Assembly (NCBI GenBank): GCA_016712355.1
Contig: JADJRF010000005.1
Location: 744,001-808,000 of the forward strand
DNA: 64,000 nt
Reading direction: 5' to 3'
Source: Vampirovibrionales bacterium
GTDB taxonomy: Bacteria > Cyanobacteriota > Vampirovibrionia > Vampirovibrionales > Vampirovibrionaceae
Below, one piece after another: positions 51,509-61,600 of this stretch (its first letter is position 1; every line of letters starts with the position of its first letter). Made by a program: the position numbers and the translations under genes. The notes under the pieces were generated by a model. It was given only the letters and a program-made list of their open reading frames with translations. It did no database searches and was not told the DNA's origin.

Positions 51509-52935
51509 CTGCGTCCGCTGGTGACGACTTGGCGCAACACGCCGCTCAGGGTTGCGTCATAGAGCCGTACCCGGCCTTGCTGAATCAGCGCGAGCGCCTC
51601 GGCGGGCTCAAAGGCTTCGCGATAGGGGCGCGGCGACGTCATCGCCACGTAGGCGTCGGCAAGCGCCAGAATACGCCCGCCGACCGAGATGTCGCGACCC
51701 TTTTTGCCCTGATAATACCCGCTGCCATTCATCCGCTCGTGGTGCTCGCCCGCCCAGAGCGCGATTTCGCCGAATCCGCCCGCGCGCGCCAGTAGATCGC
51801 CGGTAAAGCGGGCGTGATCCTGCATGGCGAGTCGTTGCTCTTCGCTTAATGGTTGCGGTTTGGCCAGAATCGCTCCCGGAACGCCCCACATGCCGATGTT
51901 TTGAAGCAGTCCCGCGATATAGAGCGCCCCGCAGGAGGCGTCATCTATCTCCAGATGGCGCGCCATGGCCAGCGCGAGTTCTGCGGCGCGCTCGCTGTGG
52001 TCGTCGGCGTAGACGGGTAACAACGAATCGCTGAGGGCGCCCAATGCGCGCGCGATCGACGCCAGCGATCGCCCACTGAGCGGCGCGAACCGCTCCGGGT
52101 ACTGGGCGGCCGTGACGCTCTGGCGAAAGGCCTTGTCGGGCGCCGGGCCGTAAATCGCCTGTAGCGACGTGTCGCCGCGCTGATCGCCGGTTTGGGGCGC
52201 CCACAAGCGTCGGGCTGCCGCCAGAACGTCCGGGTCAAAAAGGGTAGTGGCCGTCGCATGCTCTGGATCGAAAAAGGCTTCCAGAATCTGCGATCGCGTT
52301 GCGGCGCTGTTGATATCGCCCAGAGACGCGTCCAATGCGTCGGCCAGCGCGATAATGCGCGACTCGGGCGGAATCTGCCCGCCGCTCAATCCGTGGGGAA
52401 ATCCGCTGCCGTCGAGACGCTCGTGTGTGGCGGCAATCGCCTCATGAACGTCTGCGGAAAGCAGCAGGGCCTCAACCAGGGACGTTGCGCGTTTTGGGTG
52501 CGATTCAAACAGGCTCTGACAGGCGTCGGGCATGGCGGGCGTCCGGAACGCCTCGTATGCGGGGGCGGCTGGATCCAGCGCCATGCGCGGCTGTACAGCG
52601 AACCAGCGCTTTTCTGAAACGCCGGTGGGCAGGCGCGGCGCCAACGCGCCAATTAACGGAATCAGACCTGCGTCATGCAGCAGCGCCGCAAACAGCAGAG
52701 TCGACTTGCGTCGCGGCGACAATTGCAGCGCATCTCCCAGCGCCAGTGACAGCAGGGCGACGCGCTGCGCGTGGCCGACGGCGCGTCCTTCCGCTAAATC
52801 CGCTCCGCTGGCCAATAAGACCACCATATCCATTAGAGACGGCCCCGAGGGGGCCGCAGAAAGCGGGCGATCCGTCACCAGACGGGCGATATTGGCGAAA
52901 GGCGGCACGACGACTCTGATCCACACGCGCGGCAT
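51505..52935 (-). CDS. Tandem HD-domain regulatory protein (HD-GYP-like)
   Basis: This protein of up to 476 residues has two HD-type phosphohydrolase halves. The first has HAQRVALLSLALGDAL, LHDAGL and HERLDGSGFP. The second has HSERAAELALAMARHL, a degenerate QNIGM in place of the HD pair, and HHERMNGSGYYQG and LALADAYVAM. HD-GYP proteins cleave c-di-GMP. The missing HD in the second half suggests one domain is inactive or regulatory. ATG near codon 35 is an alternative start. It is convergent with the ComEA-like gene. Confidence 0.7.
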   Translation of the reverse strand: MPRVWIRVVVPPFANIARLVTDRPLSAAPSGPSLMDMVVLLASGADLAEGRAVGHAQRVALLSLALGDALQLSPRRKSTLLFAALLHDAGLIPLIGALAPRLPTGVSEKRWFAVQPRMALDPAAPAYEAFRTPAMPDACQSLFESHPKRATSLVEALLLSADVHEAIAATHERLDGSGFPHGLSGGQIPPESRIIALADALDASLGDINSAATRSQILEAFFDPEHATATTLFDPDVLAAARRLWAPQTGDQRGDTSLQAIYGPAPDKAFRQSVTAAQYPERFAPLSGRSLASIARALGALSDSLLPVYADDHSERAAELALAMARHLEIDDASCGALYIAGLLQNIGMWGVPGAILAKPQPLSEEQRLAMQDHARFTGDLLARAGGFGEIALWAGEHHERMNGSGYYQGKKGRDISVGGRILALADAYVAMTSPRPYREAFEPAEALALIQQGRVRLYDATLSGVLRQVVTSGRS

Positions 52936-53043
52936 TGTGCAAGTATTCTAATACAGGCTTTTTGCGAGGCGACCGCCTTTTTGCCTCAGCCCGTTTTTGC
53001 GATTCATCGGGATAACGGATGCCGCCAATGGCGCGGCGCCCGC

Positions 53044-53049
53044 TATAAT
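53044..53049 (+). promoter_or_regulatory. -10 element of the GGDEF gene
   Basis: TATAAT (53044-53049) lies seven bases before the ATG. The expected start, 53056-53057, is the start codon. The -35 is poor. Confidence 0.45.
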
Positions 53050-53056
53050 AAACCGT

Positions 53057-54005
53057 ATGCCGACCCTGTTTTTCTTCGATGATCCCGCATGTCCTCAGCC
53101 TCAGGCGTTTGCGCGTTTGCGCGAGGTCTGGGCCGCGACCGGCGCCTCAACGCCCCTGCAGGCCCCGCCCGATGAAAGCGCCCTGAAGGCCGCGCTGGCC
53201 GCAACGCCTCATGCGGCGCTGCTGTTTTCGGGCCGATGGCCTGAGGCGGATGCGCGCGCGAAATCCTGGCGCGCTCAATTTCCCTCGCTGGCCTGCGTCG
53301 CGCTGATTGAACAGGCTCTGGACGGCGAGACGCTGGCGGCGCCTGACGTCGCGTTTGCCATGGGCTCTCAGACGGATATCCTGTCTGCCGACGCCTCGCC
53401 TACTGAGGCCCTCGTCCGGATTCAGGCCGCCTTGCGCTCCAGCGCCGCGCTGGCCGCCAGCGCCGAGCAGATTGATCCCATCACGGGCCTGTATCATCAG
53501 CGGCCCTTCATGGCGCGCCTTCAGGAAGAAATTTCCTTGGCCCGACGTCATTTGAGCCCTTTTGCGTGTCTGGCCATCGCCATTGACGGCTTTGCGATGT
53601 ACCGGGACGGTTATGGTTACGACGTGTCTCAAGCCCTGCTCGCCCATACGGCGCGCATTATTTGCGAACGCAAGCGGCAAGAGGATATTGCGGCGCTCAT
53701 CGGCGACGGCGAGATCGCCTTGTTGCTGCCGCGCAGCTCCGAAAAAGGCTGCAAGCCCCTGGCGACGCGAATTCTACAATCGCTCTCGCAAACGCCCTTT
53801 GCGGGCGCGACGCCTGACGGCGAAGCGGTTTGCGAGTCTCTGGAATTGCATATTGGCGTGGTTGCCTATCCCTCGCTGGCGGGCGACGCCCCGGAAGAGG
53901 CCGCCGACATCCACGCCGACGCCCTGTTGCGATACGCGCGCCATGCCTTGCACCAGGCCAAGCGTCGCGACGAAGTGGAGCGGCCGGTGGATCGCATCGC
54001 GTATT

Positions 54006-54034
<29 letters not shown>
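53057..54034 (+). CDS. GGDEF-type signalling protein
   Basis: This 325-residue protein has a receiver-like N-terminal region (FFFDDPACPQ) and a C-terminal GGDEF-type fold: DPITGLYHQRPFMARLQEEI, FACLAIAIDGF, GYDVSQALLAHTARIICE and a LIGDGEIALLLP block where the usual GGDEF is GDGE. The active-site residues are thus altered, and cyclase activity is uncertain. ATG 53057 is chosen because of the promoter just before it; the frame extends back to 52997. The end overlaps the convergent ABC ATPase by 29 bases. Confidence 0.7.
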
Positions 54035-55016
<982 letters not shown>

Positions 55017-55025
55017 GCCAGGGCC

Positions 55026-56297
55026 CTATCCTGTCGCGGCGTCGAAACGCAGACGCAGAAAGCGCCGTTTGCCGACCTGAAGCGTCAGACAATCGCCCGC
55101 CGCGCGACAAATCGCCAAATCAGGATCCGACACTTTTTCGCCGTCGAGACGGACGCCGCCGCCGACAATCAGGCGACGCGCCTCGCTGCGACTGGGCGAA
55201 ATGCCGTGCTCGGTCATCAAGGCGCTCAAGCTCAGGTCCGTATCGGCAGGCGCTGACACTTCGGGCATGGCGTCCGGGATTTCCTTATGGCGAAAACGTC
55301 GAATAAAGGCCTGCTCAACCGAATCGGCCTCTTCGATCGAAAAATACTGGCTGACCAACCATTTCGCCAACGTCGCCTTCACGTCGCGCGGGTTGACGCC
55401 GCCCTGATCGGCCGGGCGCTGCATCATCTCGACCTGCTGGGCGATTTGCGCTTCGCTCATGGGCGTCAACAGCAGCTCGTAACGGGCAATCATCTCATCC
55501 GGGATGGACATGAGCTTGCCGTAGAAGTCTTCTGGCGAATCGGTCAGGTTGATGCAATGCTCGGGATAGCTTTTCGACATTTTAATCTTGCCGTCAGTCC
55601 CTTCGAGCAAGGGGGCCAGCACCACGATTTGCGGGTCAGGCTTGCCGTCGGCGCTTTGCAGTTCGCGGCCCATCAGGTTATTGAAGCGCTGATCGCTGCC
55701 GCCTAATTCGACATCAGCGTCTACTTGCGTCGAATCATAGCCCTGCATCAGCGGATAGAACAATTCATGCAGGTAAATGGGGCGTCCGTCGGCGTAGCGC
55801 TTGGAGAAGTCATCGCGCTCGAGAATCTGCGCAACGGTGGCGCGCGCGGCCAGCCGCAGCAGGTCGGCCAGCGTCATCGGCGAGAGCCAGTCGCTGTTGC
55901 GCGCCAGGGTCGCCTTGCGCACGTCGATGATCTTACCCGCCTGATCAAGATACGTCTGCGCATTCACAGCGATTTCCGCAGCCGACAGCGGCGGCCGGGT
56001 TTCGTTTTTGCCAGAAGGATCGCCGATAAGCGCCGTGGCGTCGCCAATAATCAGAATCGCGTGATGCCCCAAATCCTGAAACGCCCGCAGCTTTTTGAGC
56101 ACCACGGAGTGGCCTAAATGCAAATCAGGCCGCGTCGGATCGAGGCCCAGCTTGACACGCAGGGGTTTTTGCTCGATAGCGGCGCGCTGAAGCCTCTTGG
56201 CGAGGGCTTCTACCGAGGGCAGGGCTTCTCCGCCCTTGACGAGCGAGAGGGCCTGCTCCATAAAAATCTGGTCGATGGCGTGGGAGACGGGCGTCAT
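55026..56297 (-). CDS. tyrS: Tyrosyl-tRNA synthetase
   Basis: This 423-residue class I enzyme charges tRNA-Tyr. It shows LGLDPTRPDLHLGHSVVLKKL (HLGH motif, about 45-65, split by position), the tyrosine pocket DVELGGSDQRFN, and KIKMSKSYP (KMSKS). A C-terminal S4-like domain (EARRLIVGGGVRLDGEKV) binds tRNA. Length and order are those of the long COG0162 form. No T-box leader is seen upstream. Confidence 0.95.
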   Translation of the reverse strand: MTPVSHAIDQIFMEQALSLVKGGEALPSVEALAKRLQRAAIEQKPLRVKLGLDPTRPDLHLGHSVVLKKLRAFQDLGHHAILIIGDATALIGDPSGKNETRPPLSAAEIAVNAQTYLDQAGKIIDVRKATLARNSDWLSPMTLADLLRLAARATVAQILERDDFSKRYADGRPIYLHELFYPLMQGYDSTQVDADVELGGSDQRFNNLMGRELQSADGKPDPQIVVLAPLLEGTDGKIKMSKSYPEHCINLTDSPEDFYGKLMSIPDEMIARYELLLTPMSEAQIAQQVEMMQRPADQGGVNPRDVKATLAKWLVSQYFSIEEADSVEQAFIRRFRHKEIPDAMPEVSAPADTDLSLSALMTEHGISPSRSEARRLIVGGGVRLDGEKVSDPDLAICRAAGDCLTLQVGKRRFLRLRFDAATG

Positions 56298-56315
56298 AGG
56301 GATAGGATAGGGGGA

Positions 56316-56609
56316 TTACGGGGCGGCGGCTGACAGCGGGAGGCGGTACGCGCCTTCCACCTTCAGTGTAACACGGGCCCCGCTCGCCTCGTCGCTTGGC
56401 GCTTGCCGCTCAATGGCGACGACGGCCCAGCGCAGAAGACGCGCCTGCGCATGCGGCAATTGCGCGATGATCGCCGCTTCGAGATCCCGGGCGTTGGGCG
56501 TGGCTGCGCGCGCGACGCCGTTGTCGTCCATCCACGAGGCAATCGTCAACGACAGATGAAACGCCTGAACGGCGCTGGAATCGCTCGCTGCGCAGCGTCC
56601 TTCGGTCAT
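56316..56609 (-). CDS. Small protein of unknown function
   Basis: This 97-residue protein has a mixed alpha/beta look (LSLTIASWMDDNGVARAA, LLRWAVVAIERQAP, VTLKVEGAYRLPL). I do not recognise it. The frame is codon-biased like its neighbours. Its start overlaps the HEPN gene by four bases, so it may be co-translated with that pair. Confidence 0.5.
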   Translation of the reverse strand: MTEGRCAASDSSAVQAFHLSLTIASWMDDNGVARAATPNARDLEAAIIAQLPHAQARLLRWAVVAIERQAPSDEASGARVTLKVEGAYRLPLSAAAP

Positions 56610-57043
56610 GGAGACATTATTTTGGAGTTCAGGGCTGTGGTCAGCGCATCGCGCGCCGTCGTAAGCGCGGGCGCATAGCCTTTGATCCGCCTGAAAATCG
56701 TCTCGGCCTGCTCGTCATTATATGTGTGGACAATGAGGTTGCGGTCATCGGCCATTTCCAGCCACTGGGCCTCGTCCCCGCAGAGCCATCCGACCTGTCG
56801 GGCCGAGCGAAGGGCTTCTTTAGGCGTGCCGGCGTCCACGCCTTCACAGGCGGAGAGGGCTGCTTTGAGAGCCTTCCAGAATGTTTCAAAGGTCAGCATA
56901 AAGGTAAGGAGCGCCGAATTTCGGGATTTGGCGTCGCCCGCGTCGCTGTCCAGCTCTGTTTGCAAATTCGTCAGCGCCCTTTGGAATTTGTCAAAGGCCT
57001 GATTCGCGCGCAGCGAAGCGGTCATAGAGTACGATTCCTTCAT
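56606..57043 (-). CDS. HEPN-domain protein (HepT-like toxin)
   Basis: This 145-residue helical protein has the HI0074-type nucleotidyltransferase substrate-binding fold and the motif RNLIVHTY (about 104-111), which is RX4HXY, the active site of HEPN RNases in MNT-HEPN toxin-antitoxin pairs. In such systems the partner AMPylates the tyrosine and silences the toxin. A start at ATG five codons later is possible. It overlaps the antitoxin gene by about 50 bases. Confidence 0.8.
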   Translation of the reverse strand: MKESYSMTASLRANQAFDKFQRALTNLQTELDSDAGDAKSRNSALLTFMLTFETFWKALKAALSACEGVDAGTPKEALRSARQVGWLCGDEAQWLEMADDRNLIVHTYNDEQAETIFRRIKGYAPALTTARDALTTALNSKIMSP

Positions 57044-57323
57044 GTAGGACGCTTTTACGAACGGCCTCGTCGACGGTCTCCAGCCGAATCAGGTCAATTT
57101 TGAGCAGCGTGCGGGCTTCTTCGGCGATTTGTCGGATAAAGGTCCAATCGCGATCGTCGGCTACGCCGCTCACGGCCAGATCAATATCTGAGAAGGGGCG
57201 CTGAGCGCCGCTGGCGCGCGATCCAAACAGGATCACCCGCTCGACTGCCGGAAAGCGGCTGAGCGTATCGACCAGCGCCGTTACGACCCGATTGGCTGGA
57301 TCTTCAAGAGGAAGCGCGTCCAT
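56991..57323 (-). CDS. MNT-domain nucleotidyltransferase (MntA-like antitoxin)
   Basis: This 110-residue minimal nucleotidyltransferase has the GSX10DXD signature, GSRASGAQRPFSDIDL (about 33-48), with a later strand KIDLIRLETVDE. It sits just upstream of the HEPN gene and overlaps it, the usual antitoxin-first order. It probably AMPylates the partner's tyrosine. It is 15 bases from the lipoprotein gene upstream. Confidence 0.82.
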   Translation of the reverse strand: MDALPLEDPANRVVTALVDTLSRFPAVERVILFGSRASGAQRPFSDIDLAVSGVADDRDWTFIRQIAEEARTLLKIDLIRLETVDEAVRKSVLHEGIVLYDRFAARESGL

Positions 57324-57338
57324 GGCGGGCGGTTGTCG

Positions 57339-57698
57339 TCAGTCGAGCACTTTGTCAATCAGGTTTTTGGCCTTCTCTTTGATGGAGGGGCCTTCTTCTG
57401 ACTTGCGGATTCGCAGGTTATACAGCGATTCGTCTTCGGGATGCGCCTTCACGTAGGCATCGCCCTGGGCATAGACTTCCTGACGCACTTCGGTTTCCGT
57501 GGCGCCGGTCTTTTTGGCTTCGACGTCGCGGACCCACTGGTCAAACACTTCCTGATCCTGAAGAATGGCGTGCGTCAGCGTGGTTTTCGGGACAATGACG
57601 CCGCTTTCGCGCAATTCCTGACAACCGCCCAGCGCGACGGTTGCGACCACCGCCAGCGCCATCATCGCGCGTGAAACAAACCCTGGATTCATCCGCAA
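57339..57698 (-). CDS. Small lipoprotein of unknown function
   Basis: This 119-residue protein has a signal peptide with lipobox LGGC (about 23-26), so it is a lipidated periplasmic protein. The mature part is charged and helical, with KKTGATETEV and IKEKAKNLIDKV blocks. I do not recognise a family. The 72-base gap upstream holds no clear promoter. Confidence 0.65.
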   Translation of the reverse strand: MRMNPGFVSRAMMALAVVATVALGGCQELRESGVIVPKTTLTHAILQDQEVFDQWVRDVEAKKTGATETEVRQEVYAQGDAYVKAHPEDESLYNLRIRKSEEGPSIKEKAKNLIDKVLD

Positions 57699-57770
57699 AG
57701 CTCCTTACGGCTTACACACCCGTGCGATCATATCATATCGCTCCGTTTAGGAGTTTGTGGCCGAAGCTGT

Positions 57771-58256
57771 TCAGGGGTCGAGAGGACCGACTGTAAACAT
57801 TCCGTCGGGAGCGCCGTTCAGTGTTTTTCCTACCAGAAACGGATTGTCAGATTCGACATGCATGCCCCAAGGGCGGCCATTCATATACATTTGGGGAAGA
57901 ACAAACTCTTTTACGAAGGCGTTTGCCTCTTCAGGGCCCATCTCCTCTAGGCGGCTATCGTGTTTACGGGGATCGTGCCCCAGATTGTGGTACAGTTTAT
58001 GGTTAAAGTTTCCTACCAGCAATTCCACTAAACTCGCCTCTTTTTGTCGTAATTGCTCTTGAAGCGTCTCATTCTCTGCCTCGCCAGAGGGAGGGTTGAT
58101 GGTGACGCGGAACATGCGTTCGTCACTATTATCTGTTGTAATATTGAATCCTCGATAATCACGTAGGAATTGTGCGTCATAAACCATCCGTTCCAGCGTC
58201 GAGAGATATCTCGTGTCACAAGAGATGACGGTTTGGCCAAAACGAATGGGGCGCAT
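57771..58256 (-). CDS. Protein of unknown function
   Basis: This 161-residue protein has no signal peptide or known motif. It contains DTRYLSTLERMVYDAQF, a basic central helix (LQEQLRQKEASLVELLVGNFN) and a C-terminal YMNGRPWGMHVES block. Its DNA is less GC-rich than its neighbours. The AGGAG site lies seven bases before the ATG at 58256. I cannot assign a role. Confidence 0.6.
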   Translation of the reverse strand: MRPIRFGQTVISCDTRYLSTLERMVYDAQFLRDYRGFNITTDNSDERMFRVTINPPSGEAENETLQEQLRQKEASLVELLVGNFNHKLYHNLGHDPRKHDSRLEEMGPEEANAFVKEFVLPQMYMNGRPWGMHVESDNPFLVGKTLNGAPDGMFTVGPLDP

Positions 58257-58410
58257 GTGGGAGTCTCCTGGTGATCGATTGTGGTCTTCTTAAACCGGGT
58301 CGCGGGGGGTAATTGCCTGCTGTTGTAACAATTTGCGATAAAGCGGGCGCGAGCGCGTTTTTGCCATTTGCTTTATAAAAGCGGCACGCTTTACGCGACG
58401 GCAAGAGGGG

Positions 58411-58439
58411 AGGACAGGGGGGCGGTTATTGGGTATAAT
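58411..58439 (+). promoter_or_regulatory. Promoter candidate for smc
   Basis: AGGACA (58411-58416) and TATAAT (58434-58439) are 17 bases apart. The leader to the smc ATG would be about 175 bases, with a 28-codon frame (58531-58617) ending just before smc. The rest of 58257-58620 shows nothing else. Confidence 0.4.
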
Positions 58440-58620
58440 GGAGGCAACGCCAAAGCGACATCCCGACGAGCGCCCGTCAGCGCCACCCGCTACAAGCGCG
58501 TCGAGGCCCTGTTCTGCGGATACCGGACTGATGTATAAGGACAAGAGAGTTCCTGACCCAAGACGAGGCGGCTGGCGATGCGCTTTTCAAGGCGCGCGCG
58601 TCGCTCTCGCCGGCTAGCGC

Positions 58621-61600
58621 ATGTATATCTGCCAGATCGATATCGATAATTTCAAGTCCTTTGCCGAACGCACGGCTATCCCGTTTCGCAAGGGCTTTAC
58701 CACCATTTCCGGGCCCAATGGCTCGGGAAAGAGCAATATTGTCGACAGCATCCTGTTTTGCCTCGGCTTGTCCAGTTCTCGGACCATGCGCGCCGAAAAA
58801 CTCTCTGACCTCATTAATAATCTCTCGCGGCGGCGCGAATGTACGGTCGCCATCACCTTCCGCAAAGAGCCTCACGAGATGGCGCCGGGCGAGCAGGCCG
58901 CGCAACTGACCGTATCGGCGCAAGACGTGCTCACGGAAGGCGTCGCTCTGCCCGATGATGTCTCTGAAAGCCAGAGCGATGACGCCTCGCTGCTGACGGT
59001 CGCGCGGCGTATTAAGGGCGGCGCGGGTGGTTATGCCAGCACGTATTACCTCGACGGGCGTCCCACCACGTTGATGGAGATCCATGAGACGCTGGGCCGT
59101 TACCGCATCTCGCCGGGATGCTTTAATGTGATGATGCAAGGCGACGTGGCGGGCTTTGTGGGCATGTCCGCTGTCGAACGCCGCAAAATCATTGATGAAA
59201 TTGCGGGCGTGGCCGAATTCGACCGTAAAATCGAGCAGGCCGAGCGCGAACTCGACGCCACCGGCGCCAACATTGAGCGCAATCTGATCCTGTTGCGCGA
59301 AATCGAAGCGCGGCTCGAACAATTGGCCGCCGAGCGCGAAACAGCGCTGAAATATCAGACGCTCCGCGCCGAGCGCCAGAGCTGGGAGCATAAGCTGCTG
59401 GCTTCACAGTATGCTGACGCCCAGCGTGGCCTGCGCGACACGCAGGAGGCTATTGTTGACGGACGTCGCCAGCGCATGGAGGCCGAAAAAGCCTTGCAGG
59501 AGCTGGGTGAGGCCGTGGCTGCCACGCGTCAGCAATTGCTCAGGCTGTCTGAAGAGGTCAAACGCAAGGGCGAAGACCAGCAAATCGCTCTTAAAAAGCA
59601 GATTGAATCCCTCAAAGGGCATGCGGCGCGCAAAGAAGACGCCATCGCCTTTATCGATCAGCGCACGGCGGATAATCTCAAGGGCGTTGAGACGATGAAG
59701 GCCGAGATCGCCCGTCAGCGCCAGAATATTGAAGCTATCGATGCGCAGACGGCCGCCTTTGATCACCAGATTAAAGAGCTGCAAGCCTTGTATGACAAGG
59801 AAGCGCGCCAATACGACAAGCTCAACAAACGCTTTGACGCCGTGACGGACTCCACCAGCGAACTGGGCGCCCAGCGCGCCGACGTCCGCAAGCGCCTCGG
59901 AGCCGAAGAAGACGAGCTGACGCGGCTTCAACGCGAAGTGATGACGCTGGAAGGCGAAGCCCGCCATCGTCAAAGCGAACGCGCCTTGCGTGAACAAGGT
60001 CTGCAAGAAGCGCTCGCCCAGCAGGCATCGCTGGATGAGCGACTGGCGGCTGTTTCGCGTCAGTGCGATGATCAGACGCTCGAAAAGGCCGCCTTCGAGG
60101 TCCAGTTGCAACAGGCCCAGCTGGATCTCAGCAAGAAACGTTTGGCGATGAAAGAGGCGCACAGCAATGTTCAGGCCTTCCAGCGCGACGTCATGCGTCT
60201 GGAAAGTCAGAAACGAGCCTATGACGAGCTGAATCTCGCTCGTCCCGTGGAAACTATCCTGCATTCCAACCTCCCGGGCATTCACGGCGTGCTCGGACAA
60301 CTGGGCAGCGTGGAAAAATCCTACGAACTGGCGCTCGAAGTGGCTATGGGCGGGCGCATGCAAAGCGTGGTGGTGGAGACCGATCAGGTTGCCTCAGATG
60401 CGATCGCCTATCTGCAACGGCACAAAGTGGGACGGGCGACGTTTTTACCGCTCAACAAGATGCAACGGCCTCGCGAACTGCCGTATCTGCCCAGAGGGCA
60501 AGGCATTGTCGATTACGCGATCCATCTGGTTGAATATAATCCGGTTTATGAGCCGGTTTTTGCCTTTGCGCTGGGCGAAACGCTGATTCTCGAAACCCTG
60601 GCCGATGCGCGTCGCTATCTCGGCAAATTCCGCATGGTTACTCTCGACGGATCGCTGTTGGAGCGCTCCGGCGCGTTGACGGGAGGCTCTGCGCCCGGCG
60701 GCGGACGGGCTGGCGTGCGTTTTGCCAATTCCGGCAAGGCGGAGCAGGAACTTGAAAAGTGTCAGGCCCGCCTGCAAAAGGCCGAAGCGGAGAAAGACGC
60801 GCTCGATCAGGCCGTCACGAAGCTGGAATTGCGTCTGGATGACTTAAAAGCCGCTTACGCGCAATGTATCAATGCGCTGACGCGCGCGCAAACCGAGCGC
60901 GACGCCCTTAATCGCCAACGTGAAGAGCTGCAGGATCGTCTGGGCGGCTCGACGCCGGGCGTGGCGTCGTCTGACGCCCCAGATGGTCTGGCTGCGCGCT
61001 TGAAATCGGCTTCTAAAGACTGCGCTCAGCGCGAAACTGTCGTCCAGCGCCTGCGCGATGAGCTGGATGCGCTGGAAAGCAAGCTGCCTTCTGATCAAAT
61101 CGCTGAACTGCGCAAGGAAATCGCTGACGTTGCATTTCAAAAAGACCATTTTGAAACGCAAATCCGCAATGCGCAGGCCGATCGACAAAGCAAGGAGATG
61201 GAAAAGAACTATCAGTCGGTGGGTATTCAGGAATACGAACAGCGCATTGCCCAGCATGGTCAGGAAAACCAGAAGATGGCCCGCGAGAAGGCCGATCATC
61301 AAGAGGAAATCCAGATCACGCGTCAGCAAATTGCGGATCTCGACGCGCAAACCGCCGTGCTGGACGATGAGTTGCGCAAGCTTCAAGACGAACGCGACGC
61401 TGCGCAACGCCGTTTGATCGAAGAAGAGAAGCGCCGCAACGCGCTGGAGCACGATCGCGCCGCTATCGATACGCGTATTGCCGCCCTGCAAACGCGTCGT
61501 CGCGAACTGGAGCCCCAGGTTCGCCAGTTACGCGCCGCGCTGGCGGAGGCGCTGGGCGAGGGCGGCGATCCCGATGCGGCCATCGCGGGCGAATTGCCCT

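Noticed and set aside
58429..58617. 62-codon frame before smc
   Set aside because: Most of it lies before or over the predicted promoter; only its last 28 codons could be a leader peptide, and evidence is weak.
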